Assembly: GCA_963792445.1 (NCBI GenBank)
Contig: CAWBWO010000008.1
Span: 70,123 to 134,122 of the forward strand
From: Rummeliibacillus sp963792445
GTDB taxonomy: Bacteria; Bacillota; Bacilli; Bacillales_A; Planococcaceae
Direction: 5' to 3'
DNA length: 64,000 bases
A program made the position numbers and the translations under genes. How positions within the stretch are numbered: position 1 is the first letter of the stretch; every line of letters begins with the position of its first letter. Shown here piece by piece: positions 7,353 to 16,825 of this stretch. Below the pieces are notes generated by a model. The model made no database searches. It saw only the letters and a list, made by a program, of their open reading frames with translations, and was not told the origin of the DNA.

Positions 7353-8902
7353 TTATGAAATTAATATTTTTTTCGGTTGCATACGCATCACACCAATTGA
7401 TGCAATGATGATGGCTAGGAAGCTAATAGCTAAACCAAAACCACCTAATTCAACTAGTTCTTTCAATGATAGTGTTATATTAAGATTTTTTATTTGTTTT
7501 GCCTCACTAGCATTCGTTGCGCCAAAGTTTGCAAATGCTCGTCGGGCACCCCAATTTCCGGTTTTTCCTTGACCTTGACCCTGGAATTGACCTGGTGCTC
7601 TTTGTCCCGGTCCCTCTTGGCCCCTTTGTCCATAAGAGGCTGAAACGGTCGTTGTAGCCTGTTGTTCTATAAGTTGTTTTCCAACCATATTTCCTACAAA
7701 TTTGCCACTAACTCCCGCAATACATAAAGCAATTACTAAAACCACAAGCAATTCTGTAAAGAACTGACTAATAATTTTCTTTCGTTTTTCTCCAAGAGAT
7801 AGCAATACTCCGATTTCATATTTACGTTCACGAATCATGAGAATAACGATTAGTGCTAAAATGACTGTACCTGCTACAGATACCAAAATGACAATCTTTT
7901 GAGCAAAGCTTTCTACGTTTGTTAAAGGTTGTACCATTTGTTGATATACTTGATCATTCGTTATTAAGCTATACGTATCTGTATCAAGTCCTGCCTTTTC
8001 AGCCTCTTTAACAAATGTATCCATTTTCTCTGGATTTGATAATGTATACACCACTGAATCTGCAGTATCTTTGTAGTCAGAACCTTTCATTTTATTTGCT
8101 AATGTATACGACGTGTAAATTGCATTATATGGATTTAATGCTTCTATACGCATACTTCTTTCATCAGCTGTTTCAGAAGTTTTATAAATTCCAACCACTT
8201 TTAATTTGTAAACCGTATCTTCATTTTCCGCATTTGTTACTTTAATCGTATCCCCTATAGAAATATCATTTGCTTTTGCTAAATTTGTTTCGATTACAGC
8301 TTTATTTGTACCTTCATCTTGAGCTGTGATCCCAACACCTTTAATTATTTTTGCTGTACCACTAGTAAATTTACTTGCAGTTGCAGTTGAGTTTGTCCCT
8401 TGAATCGTGATGTCACCTGATGACATTCTCATCATTCGCATACCACCAGCTGGTCCTCCTTGTTACTATTTTGACTATTCCCCGATTCATCTGTACTTGA
8501 GTTATCATCAGAAGAAATTGCATCGAAGGATTTTGCATTCACTGATGTAGATGATGAAATACTATAGGATGAAACATTGTCTAATTTAGCTAGAATATTT
8601 ACCGTTTTCAAATCAACTGGAGTAATAGAGAAACTACCGGGATTTGGATTGTCACTCTTGTTATTAGACGAATTGCTTTCACTAGATGAGTTAGCTTTTT
8701 TAAAAGCATTCTTCATATTGGTAGTGAGCGTTACCGTCGCCCCCATACTCTTCTTAGCATCTTCTGTTGCTTTAAGTGAAGCACTTTGAATGGTTAATCC
8801 TGCTAAAATGAATATTAATATCGCTGAGAACACAAAAGTTAATAGAAGGGTCCTCCCTTTTTTTGCTTTTGTACTATAAAAAGCACGTTTTATAAAATTC
8901 AC
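7353..8902 (-). CDS. ABC transporter permease, MacB/FtsX type, one frameshift
   Basis: Membrane partner of the ATPase at 6675-7340. The N-terminus has one transmembrane helix (about residues 17-38) followed by a large extracytoplasmic domain; three more helices lie in the C-terminal FtsX domain, which ends MQPKKILIS. The domain contains a Ser/Asn-rich linker (about residues 70-90) and a Met-rich patch (GGMRMMRM). A Gly/Gln-rich stretch (GQRGQEGPGQ...) lies between the last two helices. The frame breaks near 8450; one base restores the join before the Met-rich patch. Start is GTG at 8902 after AGGAGG. It is fairly sure as a permease, but the low-complexity inserts are unusual and the substrate is unknown. 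Confidence 0.8.
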
Positions 8903-9049
8903 TTCATATCCTCCTCATTTGTTTAAGACTTCTTATTTTTTTGATCATCATGAAGTTCCAATCCGAGCTCGTACTAATTGAAAACATCCATGCCTATCTT
9001 GTTTACAAATAAAGTATATAAAGTGAATGTATCAGGAAGATGTCAAAGC

Positions 9050-9088
9050 AAAAAAAATACGCCATATCTTTTTTAGATATAGCGTAAT
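9050..9088 (-). terminator. Second terminator downstream of yitW
   Basis: ATTACGC-ATATCT pairs with AGATAT-GCGTA(T) around a poly-A loop. On the minus strand it is followed by eight U's (9050-9057). It lies in tandem with the hairpin at 9092-9128. Confidence 0.7.
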
Positions 9089-9091
9089 ATT

Positions 9092-9128
9092 AAAAAATCA
9101 GTGAGGACAATGCTATTCCTCACTGATT
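9092..9128 (-). terminator. Terminator after yitW
   Basis: AATCAGTGAGGA pairs perfectly with TCCTCACTGATT around a 9-nt loop. The minus-strand transcript then runs into U's. It starts 15 bp after the yitW stop. Confidence 0.9.
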
Positions 9129-9142
9129 AAGTATTTTGTATG

Positions 9143-9451
9143 TTATCGAATGCCTAGAGCCATTTTAGCATAGCGAGACATCATATCTTTTGACCAAGGT
9201 GGATTCCAAACAACATTTACATCGACATCTTTTATTTCTGGAATATCGGCTAAAGCTGTGCGGATTTGATCAACAATAATTGGACCTAATGGACAGCCCA
9301 TTGATGTTAGTGTCATTGTGATTAGACATAACCCTTCATCATTTAAATCTACATCATATACTAATCCAAGATTCACGATATCAATACCAAGTTCTGGGTC
9401 AATGACATTTTCTAAGGCGCCCATAATGTTTTCTTTTAAATCTGCGTCCAC
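9143..9451 (-). CDS. yitW: DUF59/MIP18-family protein, YitW-like
   Basis: A 102-residue single-domain DUF59 protein. The family includes SufT and MIP18 proteins that help assemble or deliver Fe-S clusters. The conserved stretch TMTLTSMGCPLGPII contains the reactive Cys, and the N-terminal DPELGIDIVNLGLVYDV is the family hallmark. Start is GTG 9451 preceded by GAGGGGAAA. It lies downstream of yitV, as in the yitU-yitV-yitW group of B. subtilis, which supports the name. Two stacked terminators follow. Confidence 0.85.
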   Translation of the reverse strand: MDADLKENIMGALENVIDPELGIDIVNLGLVYDVDLNDEGLCLITMTLTSMGCPLGPIIVDQIRTALADIPEIKDVDVNVVWNPPWSKDMMSRYAKMALGIR

Positions 9452-9503
9452 GATGTTTCCCCTCTCTTTACAGTGTATACTTCATCATAACATTACTATT
9501 CTT

Positions 9504-10272
9504 TTATGCCAAATGGTCAGCAAGCCACTTTGTCGCAGCAAGCATGCCAGAGCGATTCACTTTATGACCAGCTGATTTTTCTACGATGAAAGCTAAGTCA
9601 TTTGGATGTTCTGCATAATCTTGTTGGATGTTTTCATAAAATGCATAAGCGGGAGCAAATGGTACCATATGATCTTTTTTACCGTGCCAAAATAATACAG
9701 GTCTTCCCGCCATAGCTTCTGGATGTTGACTCATATCAAAATAAGCTTAATGTTGTTAACATTTTATCTAACTCATTTTCAGTTAAAGGAATTTTAAAGC
9801 CTCTCTCTTCTATTTCAGCTATTTGTTCTTTCGCTAATTCGACGTAGGCTGGAGCACCCATCATGACTGCTGCTGTTTTAATCCATGGATATACAGTAAG
9901 ACAACCCATTGTCACAATTGCACCCATCGAAGTTCCAGAAAGAGCGATTTTATCAGTAGTAAGGTATCCTCGTTCTTTTAATTGGTCATACAAATACTTC
10001 ACTTCTTCGATTGAAGTTAGTACGATTTCCCAAAAACGTAGACTAAGCTGAATTTTATCCAAATGATCTTCACGATCTCCATGTAAAAGGGCATCTGGCA
10101 TGATCACACGAATACCTTTGTTTACAAGCTGATAAGCATAATGGAGATTATGTTCTTTTGCACTCTCAAAACCGTGTAAAAATATCACTACCGGTGACTT
10201 TTCATTAACTGTTTCTTCATTATATATATGAAGTAAAGGGATACTGCCCCAAATCTCTTGGTCGACTTTCAA
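9504..10272 (-). CDS. yitV: Alpha/beta hydrolase, YitV-like esterase, one frameshift
   Basis: About 255 residues after repair. The N-terminal part has the oxyanion-side motif IFLHGFESAKEHN, then the nucleophile elbow GTSMGAI (GxSxG). The C-terminal part has the catalytic Asp region FWHGKKDHMVP and a His in SAGHKVN, so the triad is complete across the break. The break near 9733 comes from one extra T; removing it gives a continuous SYFDMSQHPEAM. I start at TTG 10272, which has AAGGGAG eight bases upstream and matches the family N-terminus; longer in-frame starts lack a site. Substrate unknown; a small-ester or acyl hydrolase is likely. Neighbours match B. subtilis yitU/yitW. Confidence 0.82.
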
Positions 10273-10442
10273 TTCATTCACTCCCTTATTTCTATATAGC
10301 AATGGTAACAAAAAATAGAAACTGTTACAAAACTTTGACTAGTAGCTTGTAGAAAGGATAAACTTTAGGTAAGTAAATCTCCTTGAATGGACATTTCTTT
10401 CATCGATCTAACAAATATGTATTACCTAAATTTCAGGAAAGA

Positions 10443-10592
10443 TAAAGTGAAACTTCAATCAGTGGGGTTTTCTCCCACTGATTGTTAGTTGAACCAATCG
10501 GGCTTTTACGGGCAGTTTATCTCCCCCTATGCTTCTTCAAATTTTCTAAAGCCTTGAGGTGGAGTCTTACTGCCCGTTAAAGCGGGATAAAA
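10443..10592. repeat. Dispersed hairpin element, copy A
   Basis: This 150-bp stretch begins TAAAGTGAAACTTCAATC and ends GCGGGATAAA. It holds a hairpin (CAATCAGTGGG with CCCACTGATTG) and a longer stem made by ACGGGCAGT...ACTGCCCGT around a loop containing AATTTTCTAAAGCCTT. Copy B at 53471-53786 shares both ends and the second stem almost base for base. Here it occupies most of the divergent yitV/yitU spacer and ends 30 bp before the yitU start. It has no open frame; it looks like a small non-autonomous repeat (REP, MITE or bcr type) or a structured RNA. Confidence 0.75.
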
Positions 10593-10622
10593 ACTAGCAG
10601 ATTAAGGAAGGGCGTGTTACAA

Positions 10623-11432
10623 ATGGTACAACCCCATTTGATTGTTTTAGATTTAGATGGTACTCTATTAACCGATGAAAAAGTGATTTCTGACAAAACA
10701 AAGCGTACGATTTTAAAGGCAAAAGAAGCAGGTCATGAAGTGATGATTGCGACTGGACGTCCTTATCGTGCGAGTAAAATATATTATCATGAACTAGGCT
10801 TACATACACCAATTGTGAATTTTAATGGTGCGTTTGTCCATCATCCATTAAATCAAAATTGGCACACTGTACACAGTCCGATTGATTTGAAAGTCGTAAA
10901 AGAAGTAGTTGAATCTCTAAATCGTGATCAATATGAAAACTTGATTGCAGAAGTAATGGATGATGTATATGTGCAATACCATGATGAAAAATTACTCAAT
11001 ATTTTTAGTGTGGGCGACCCGAAAGTTACGACTGGTGAGTTGAAGAATTATTTAAAAGATAATCCTACCAGTTTACTAATTCAATCGAATGAAAGTAATG
11101 TTCCTCTTATCCGGAAGTATTTAGCTGATACAAAAGCGGAGCTTATTGATCATAGACGTTGGGGAGATCCTTTCCCAGTCATTGAAATTGTAAGACATGG
11201 TTTGAACAAAGCCGTTGGTCTCTCTCATGTTGCAAAGGATTTAGGGATCCCACGTGAGCGTATCATTGCTTTTGGCGATGAAGACAATGATTTAGAAATG
11301 ATTGAATATGCAGGTGTCGGTGTTGCGATGGGTAACGGAATCGGTCAACTAAAAAATATTGCCAATGAAATTACCAAGTCAAATAATGAAGATGGAATCG
11401 CAGAAATTCTTATTGATCGTCTTCAAATTTAG
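10623..11432 (+). CDS. yitU: HAD-superfamily phosphatase, Cof/YitU type
   Basis: A 269-residue Cof-type (IIB) HAD hydrolase that dephosphorylates small metabolites; some relatives act on flavin or sugar phosphates. Motif I is LDLDGTL (nucleophile Asp near residue 10), motif II is IATGRP, a Lys lies in GLNKAVGL and motif IV is GDEDNDLEM. B. subtilis YitU is reported as a flavin-pathway phosphatase, but substrate specificity cannot be read here. ATG 10623 is preferred over GTG 10614 because AAGGAAGGG lies ten bases upstream of the ATG. The DegV gene follows 19 bp downstream in the same direction. Confidence 0.85.
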   Translation: MVQPHLIVLDLDGTLLTDEKVISDKTKRTILKAKEAGHEVMIATGRPYRASKIYYHELGLHTPIVNFNGAFVHHPLNQNWHTVHSPIDLKVVKEVVESLNRDQYENLIAEVMDDVYVQYHDEKLLNIFSVGDPKVTTGELKNYLKDNPTSLLIQSNESNVPLIRKYLADTKAELIDHRRWGDPFPVIEIVRHGLNKAVGLSHVAKDLGIPRERIIAFGDEDNDLEMIEYAGVGVAMGNGIGQLKNIANEITKSNNEDGIAEILIDRLQI

Positions 11433-11451
11433 AAATTAGGGGGATAAAGTA

Positions 11452-12309
11452 ATGAAGATATTCGCTGATAGCGCCTCTGATTTACCCAAGTCTTTTTACG
11501 AACAAAACAATGTCAAAATTATTCCTTTACGTGTCCAAATGAATGGCCAAGAGTACGATGATGTAATTGGTATCGAAATTCAAGATATCTATAATGCGAT
11601 TCGACAAGGAGATTTGCTCAAAACTTCCCAAGCTTCTCCTGAACGCTTTTTAGAAGAATTTAAAGCACTTGGCCAATCTGGAGAAGAGGGTATCTATATT
11701 GCCCTTTCCTCTCAACTATCAGGTACCTATAGCACTGCTGTTATGATGGCAGAACAAGTGAAGGAACAATATCCTGATTTAAAACTAACCATTATCGATT
11801 CCAAATGTGCATCATTTGGAATTGGTTTACTAGTAAAAGAAGCAGTTCATTTACGCGAAGTAGGTTTTCATGCTGACGAAATCGTAGACAAGATTCGTTT
11901 CATGGCTGATCATATGGAACATCTATTTACAGTAGAAGATTTAGATTATCTAGCAAAAGGTGGACGAGTTTCTAAAGCTAGTGCATTTATCGGTGGACTA
12001 TTAAGCATTAAACCTTTACTAGATGTGGAAGATGGCAAACTCGTACCAATCGAAAAATTCCGTGGTCGCAAGAAAGTCATGAAACGAATGATCGAACTCA
12101 TGAAAGAACGCGGTAATTCTTTATCAGAACAAGTTATCGCCATCACACATAGTGATGATCTTGAAACTGCCGAAGAAATGAAAGCATTAATCATTGAAAA
12201 CTTCCATCCAAAAGCAGTGGAAATTCATCAAATTGGCTCTGTCATCGCAGCTCATACAGGCATAGGTACTATCGCTGTATTCTTCCTAAACAAACTTCTC
12301 CCAGAATAA
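11452..12309 (+). CDS. DegV-family fatty-acid-binding protein (YitS-like)
   Basis: A 285-residue DegV/EDD-fold protein. DegV proteins bind one fatty acid and, as FakB subunits, present it to the kinase FakA for phosphorylation. The family opening DSASDLPKSF is at the N-terminus, followed by TSQASPERF, the fatty-acid-pocket segment SSQLSGTYSTA and a C-terminal HTGIGTIAVFFL. AGGGGGATAAAGTA precedes the ATG. It is probably cotranscribed with yitU, as yitS lies near yitU in B. subtilis. A strong terminator follows. Confidence 0.88.
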   Translation: MKIFADSASDLPKSFYEQNNVKIIPLRVQMNGQEYDDVIGIEIQDIYNAIRQGDLLKTSQASPERFLEEFKALGQSGEEGIYIALSSQLSGTYSTAVMMAEQVKEQYPDLKLTIIDSKCASFGIGLLVKEAVHLREVGFHADEIVDKIRFMADHMEHLFTVEDLDYLAKGGRVSKASAFIGGLLSIKPLLDVEDGKLVPIEKFRGRKKVMKRMIELMKERGNSLSEQVIAITHSDDLETAEEMKALIIENFHPKAVEIHQIGSVIAAHTGIGTIAVFFLNKLLPE

Positions 12310-12329
12310 TAAACTAGTAGGTTAATGTG

Positions 12330-12370
12330 AAAAGTCCCTTGATTTCATCGAAGAAATCAAGGGACTTTTT
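12330..12370. terminator. Bidirectional terminator between degV-type gene and GH13 gene
   Basis: AAAAGTCCCTTGATTTC pairs with GAAATCAAGGGACTTTTT around a 6-nt loop. It ends transcription from both convergent genes; the right arm lies 5 bp from the GH13 stop codon. Confidence 0.92.
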
Positions 12371-12374
12371 ATTT

Positions 12375-13844
12375 TTATGCGTTTTTATTTCTGCGACCTC
12401 TACGTAATAATGCAACGATAAAGCCAATAAATAATACATATACAATGCCAAGTGCAACCATATATGGAATATTAATACCTTTGTGTTCAGTTACTTGGTA
12501 AAGTTCTACAATTTCACGTTCTACTACTAAATTGTACTTGCCATTATCAGCTTGTCTGACAATATCATTTCCAAATAAACCACGAAGCTCTTTGTTTTTC
12601 CCTACTATAGATGGATCCAATTGATACTTTTGCGTCTTATCTGTATTGTTCACCATCACTATCCATTTTTCTTTATCCGAATAACGCTCATAAACCATTA
12701 AACCATTTTTGTTTTCTAATAATTTATATTTACCTGTGCGAAGCGTTTCTGATTTGTTACGGATTGATTGAACATCACCAATATAAGAAATGATATCTTC
12801 TTTTGTTCGGAAGTCCATTGGTGCATGGGTTTCTGTTGCTTTTACACCATTTTGGGCAATTTCAGTACCGTATGTAACCATTGGCACACCTGGTAATGTT
12901 AAGATCGTTCCAACTGCCATTTTAATACGTGTTGGTGGAAACATATTTTCCGTAGCAGCAGCATGGGTAAAACGAGCACTCTTCAAATCGTCAATCATCA
13001 ATGTATCTGGTTTTTGCGATTCATTATTTTCATACGCTTTGAATGGTTCTTCCATTTTAGATGAATCTTGGTTTACAGTTTTGAAGATGGATTGAAATAT
13101 ATCAATCGTTTGTCGATTATATTGTAAATCAAAATTTGCATCACTTTTTTCATTTGAAATAACATATAGTTTCGGATTTTGATCTTTGATTGCTGCAATC
13201 ATTTTATTGATGAAGGCTGGATCAGCATTACCTAATTGTGTTAAGCGAATGCCATCTACATTATATTTCCCCACAAAATCTACAACGGCTTGGATTAATG
13301 CTTGTTGCACTTCTGGATTATTTGTATTCCAGTTAATTCGGCCATTATTAGTTGCTGTATACCAGTCCTTATGATTATTTTGTAATGTCCAAACATGGTC
13401 TTTGCTGACATTATTAATCGGGAAATCAATCATTGCCTTCATCTTGTTTTTGTGAAGATTATTTATTAACGACTTAAATTCTTTACTAGTACCAAAATGG
13501 CGTTCAATCTTACTGTAATCAACTACAGCATTCCCATCATATGTAGCAGATGAAAAAATGGGTCCCATCGAAATGATGGTGAAACCTAAATCCTGAAAAT
13601 AACTTAACTTCGTTTCAATCCCAGCAAAATCGCCACCATGAAATGCTTTCGGATCTTTTGCATTAATATTGTAGTCATTTTCCACACTCTTATCGAAAAA
13701 ACGATCGACTAGTACATCGTATATACTTTCATCTTTTATTTGATGACTTGTTTTTTCTTCCGCATGTGCAATCGTTGTTGTGCCAACTGTTGAAGCTAAC
13801 AACGCTGAAGCCACAACTGTGCTTATCCATTTTCCAACGTTCAC
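12375..13844 (-). CDS. Membrane-anchored GH13 alpha-amylase-like protein, catalytic residues missing
   Basis: The 489-residue product has a signal peptide (about residues 1-28, ending IAHA), a GH13 TIM barrel (about 40-370), a C-terminal beta domain and one transmembrane helix (about 460-480) followed by RRGRRNKNA. GH13 enzymes hydrolyse alpha-glucans with an Asp nucleophile, a Glu acid/base and a second Asp. Here conserved region II reads DGIRLTQ (Asp replaced by Thr202), region III reads YVISNEK (Glu position is Asn231 in an ungapped reading) and region IV reads MIDDLKSARF (NHD replaced by DLK, Asp to Lys288). Region I keeps DFPIN. I infer a non-catalytic glycan-binding or surface role. Start is GTG after AAAGGAGG. 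Confidence 0.85.
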   Translation of the reverse strand: MNVGKWISTVVASALLASTVGTTTIAHAEEKTSHQIKDESIYDVLVDRFFDKSVENDYNINAKDPKAFHGGDFAGIETKLSYFQDLGFTIISMGPIFSSATYDGNAVVDYSKIERHFGTSKEFKSLINNLHKNKMKAMIDFPINNVSKDHVWTLQNNHKDWYTATNNGRINWNTNNPEVQQALIQAVVDFVGKYNVDGIRLTQLGNADPAFINKMIAAIKDQNPKLYVISNEKSDANFDLQYNRQTIDIFQSIFKTVNQDSSKMEEPFKAYENNESQKPDTLMIDDLKSARFTHAAATENMFPPTRIKMAVGTILTLPGVPMVTYGTEIAQNGVKATETHAPMDFRTKEDIISYIGDVQSIRNKSETLRTGKYKLLENKNGLMVYERYSDKEKWIVMVNNTDKTQKYQLDPSIVGKNKELRGLFGNDIVRQADNGKYNLVVEREIVELYQVTEHKGINIPYMVALGIVYVLFIGFIVALLRRGRRNKNA

Positions 13845-14125
13845 TTTGAAGTCCTCCTTTTGCAGAACTGTCCAAAATAATTTTAACAAACCATTTCAAA
13901 TCTCTCCATGCTTTCCTAAGAAAAGCACCAACAATTTCGTCAAAACTGTGTCATGTACCTTACACACACTTGTTTCAATTAAAAATCTGCTACTACCTGA
14001 AATCGGATTAAATTCGTTTTCTGAGCAGGAGCCTTCAATAATTCTATATCAATAAACATAGACATACACAATTTTATACAAAAAAAACTTCAAATTCTAC
14101 TAAGACTTTAATAAATTGCCCAAAA
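13845..14125. other. Intergenic, nothing recognised
   Basis: AT-rich spacer upstream of the GH13 gene; it should contain that gene's promoter, but I see no convincing -35/-10 pair, operator or small gene. Confidence 0.5.
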
Positions 14126-14157
14126 TAAAAACACACCCCAACATAATCAGGATGTGT
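14126..14157 (-). terminator. Likely terminator after yisL
   Basis: ACACA-TCC pairs imperfectly with GGGGTGTGT, followed by UUUUU on the minus strand, 20 bp beyond the yisL stop. Confidence 0.6.
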
Positions 14158-14176
14158 CAAATGGAATAATCTTTTC

Positions 14177-14533
14177 CTACCAGAATTTCATACCTAGTGG
14201 TAGATGTAAGCCCATGTATAAAGTAAAGAGTAAGAAAATCACAAATAGTGTCCAAAGTACACCAGTAGATTTGCTTTTTTCTTTTCGGACCAATACCATT
14301 TCCATCATACCAATTACTAGAATACCACCTAGTAATTTTAATCCATATTGCATAGCCATTGTACCAGCCATTGCAGAGCTGAATAATATTCCACCTGTGA
14401 TTAGAATCAAGATGTAGAATACACGTAATATCATATGTGTCACTTTTTGTCCTTTAGAGCCTGTTTTCATCGACGCTGAGACAAAGAATAAAATGATTGC
14501 GATTACAATCGAAGTTAAATGCATGTGTATCAT
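14177..14533 (-). CDS. yisL: YisL-family membrane protein (DUF1516)
   Basis: A 118-residue, four-helix integral membrane protein, the same length as B. subtilis YisL. The family stretches THMILRVFYILILITGG, MEMVLVRKEK and LHLPLGMKFW are clear. Function is unknown. I start at the ATG seven bases after GGAGGA; an ATG five codons earlier overlaps that site. It lies next to yisK, as in B. subtilis, which supports the name. Confidence 0.85.
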   Translation of the reverse strand: MIHMHLTSIVIAIILFFVSASMKTGSKGQKVTHMILRVFYILILITGGILFSSAMAGTMAMQYGLKLLGGILVIGMMEMVLVRKEKSKSTGVLWTLFVIFLLFTLYMGLHLPLGMKFW

Positions 14534-14608
14534 TTTCAAATCCTCCATATTAAATTTTACTAGTCACATTTATCCTATCAAAACAGTAAGAACTATACAA
14601 ATATAACA

Positions 14609-14638
14609 GACCGGTGGAAAACTACTTCCACCGGTCTC
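14609..14638 (-). terminator. Hairpin after yisK
   Basis: AGACCGGTGGAA and TTCCACCGGTCT form a perfect 12-bp stem with a 6-nt loop, 34 bp beyond the yisK stop. The U-run that follows on the minus strand is weak. Confidence 0.6.
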
Positions 14639-14671
14639 TTGTCAAAAATGTGAATGATTCAATCTAGCATC

Positions 14672-15575
14672 TTATTCAAAACGGTTCGCTAAAGTACCGA
14701 TTCCTTCAATTGAAACTTTTACAACGTCCCCAGATTTAAGATATTGTGGAGGATTCATCCCTTTACCTACACCAGCTGGCGTTCCTGTTAAGATGACATC
14801 GCCAGGTTCTAAAGTTACGATTTTAGAAATTTCTACAATGAGGTCTTCTACTGTATGCATCATGTGACTAGTTGAACCATTTTGGCGAACTTCATCATTT
14901 ACCTTTGTTACAACTGTTAAATTTTGTGGATTAGGAATTTCATCTTTCGTTACTAAATATGGTCCCATTGGGCATGAACCATCTAGACTTTTTCCTAAGA
15001 AAGTATTGTTTATGTTTATCTTGTAAATCACGAGCAGTAATATCATTGGCGATTGTATAACCAAAAACATAATCAAATGCTAAATTTTTAGGAATGTTTT
15101 TTCCTTTTTTAGCAATGACAACAGCCAACTCACCTTCATAATCTAATTGTGAAGTGACATCCGCATGCAATGATAATGTTTGTTCATCAGCTGCAATAGA
15201 AGTTGGAGCTTTTGTAAATACAATAATATCTTCTGGTGCTTGTTCAGCACCCATTTCTTTTGCATGTTCATCATAGTTCTTACCAATGCAAATAATGTTT
15301 TTCGTAGTACGTGGGATTGGAGCTAACCATTCGATTTCAGTAAAGTCGTGTTTGAATTGTGATGGATCTTCTGATTGTTGTGCAGCGCTTACTAGTTTAC
15401 GAGTTTGTTCGACAAATTCATAACCATTTGTCGTACCTTCTACAATCGTAGTCGCATAAGAAGGGAGTACTTGAAGCGTTTCTTGAATTGCTAAAACGTC
15501 CCAAACAGCTTCTTCTTTTTTTACTTTTGGACCAAAACTTAAAACATCGTTATAACGAAAAGATAAGATTTTCAT
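14672..15575 (-). CDS. yisK: Fumarylacetoacetate hydrolase-family protein, YisK-like, one frameshift
   Basis: About 300 residues after repair, the length of B. subtilis YisK, an FAH-fold enzyme reported to decarboxylate oxaloacetate and linked to the cell-shape protein Mbl. The FAH core is clear: ICIGKNYDEHAKEMG, YEGELAVVI with the metal-binding acidic residues, NDITARDLQ, and GDVILTGTPAGVGKG. The break near 15000 is one extra base in the coding-strand segment TTTCTTAGGAAA; removing it gives QYFLGKSLDG. ATG 15575 (MKILSFRYN) was chosen as the family start. It lies beside yisL. Confidence 0.85.
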
Positions 15576-15615
15576 GAATATTAGCACTCCTTCTTTTTTT
15601 ATCATGATACAACAT

Positions 15616-16812
15616 TTACAGATTTATTTCCTCTTTTTTTAGTACGGATTTTCCATAAGTTATTCTCTTCCATACTGCTTCAATCGGTCCTTGATTAAAG
15701 ACCATAAACCAAATGGTAGCAAAAACCAATTGAACCATGTAAATTCCAACAGCTAACAAAGTAGCTGTATCTATGCCAATTTTGCCGTAAAGGCCTAAAC
15801 CAAAACGATAAAAGATTAGTGTACCGATAATGGATTGCATGAGATAAATGGTTAACGACATCCGACCAGTTTTCGCCACAGGTGATAATACTTTGGTGGC
15901 GTAAGGAATACAACAAATCAAGACAATAATACTTGCATAACCTACTGTTAAAACAGGGCCTCCAAAATAGGTTTGAATATAATCTAAAAAGAAATTACGA
16001 TTCATTGTATAGGGCAAGGATTTCAAATAAACCCCAATAGGAACCATAATCACTGCAAGTATGCTCCATAACAGCCATTTACTTTTTGCCTTTTCGACCA
16101 ATTGCCATTTAGAAGCAGCCGCTCCAATTAGCATATACGGTAAAATTGTAAACAATGCCATAATCCACATAGACGGAGAAAATTGAATGGACAAATCTGC
16201 TAAACGCTGCATAAATGCATCAGTCCAAGAACCTCCGCCATATGCTTTAATCGCTCCCTCTACCGATTGAATATCTACAAATTGATCAGGATCAGTATTT
16301 CCTCCATCTACTAAAGAAGCAAATCCAGATAGCAATGCCATTAATCCATTAATCCCCATATAGAAGATTAAACCAATCGCAAGTAAAAACCCTGGTCGTA
16401 AGCGAATAAGTGTAATCAATACAAAGCCACAAAAAGCATACGTCATCAAAATATCTCCCCACCAAATGAAAAAGGCATGCAACATTCCAATGATGAAAAG
16501 TACGATTAGACGTTTACTGCTCAATTTATAAAAAGAATTACCTAATTGTTTTGCTTTTGAATATTGCATCGCCAGCCCATAGCCAAATAACATTGAAAAT
16601 AATGGATAAAAACTTCCTTGCACGAAAATATCTAGCCAGCGGTGATATTGCTTATCTGCAGGGATTGTAAACCACGATTTCAAATCAATATGTGGCAGAG
16701 GTGTGCTAAATGCAAACATATTTACTAGTAAGATGCCTAACAAACTGATGCCACGAAGGATATCTAATGTATCAATTCGTTGTTTACTAGTTGTTGGTGT
16801 ACTGCTATTCAC
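15616..16812 (-). CDS. DUF418 (YeiB-type) multi-pass membrane protein
   Basis: A 398-residue protein with about ten transmembrane helices. It begins with the family signature RIDTLDILRGISLLGILLVN and ends with the DUF418 domain (GRMSLTIYLMQSIIGTLIFY, ...GPIEAVWKRI). DUF418 proteins are uncharacterised and distantly related to acyltransferase-3-type membrane proteins; the substrate cannot be told. Start is GTG 16812 after GGAGGA. It is 14 bp downstream of addA in the same direction, so it may be the last gene of the addBA operon. Confidence 0.8.
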   Translation of the reverse strand: MNSSTPTTSKQRIDTLDILRGISLLGILLVNMFAFSTPLPHIDLKSWFTIPADKQYHRWLDIFVQGSFYPLFSMLFGYGLAMQYSKAKQLGNSFYKLSSKRLIVLFIIGMLHAFFIWWGDILMTYAFCGFVLITLIRLRPGFLLAIGLIFYMGINGLMALLSGFASLVDGGNTDPDQFVDIQSVEGAIKAYGGGSWTDAFMQRLADLSIQFSPSMWIMALFTILPYMLIGAAASKWQLVEKAKSKWLLWSILAVIMVPIGVYLKSLPYTMNRNFFLDYIQTYFGGPVLTVGYASIIVLICCIPYATKVLSPVAKTGRMSLTIYLMQSIIGTLIFYRFGLGLYGKIGIDTATLLAVGIYMVQLVFATIWFMVFNQGPIEAVWKRITYGKSVLKKEEINL

Positions 16813-16825
16813 TTATATTTTCCTC

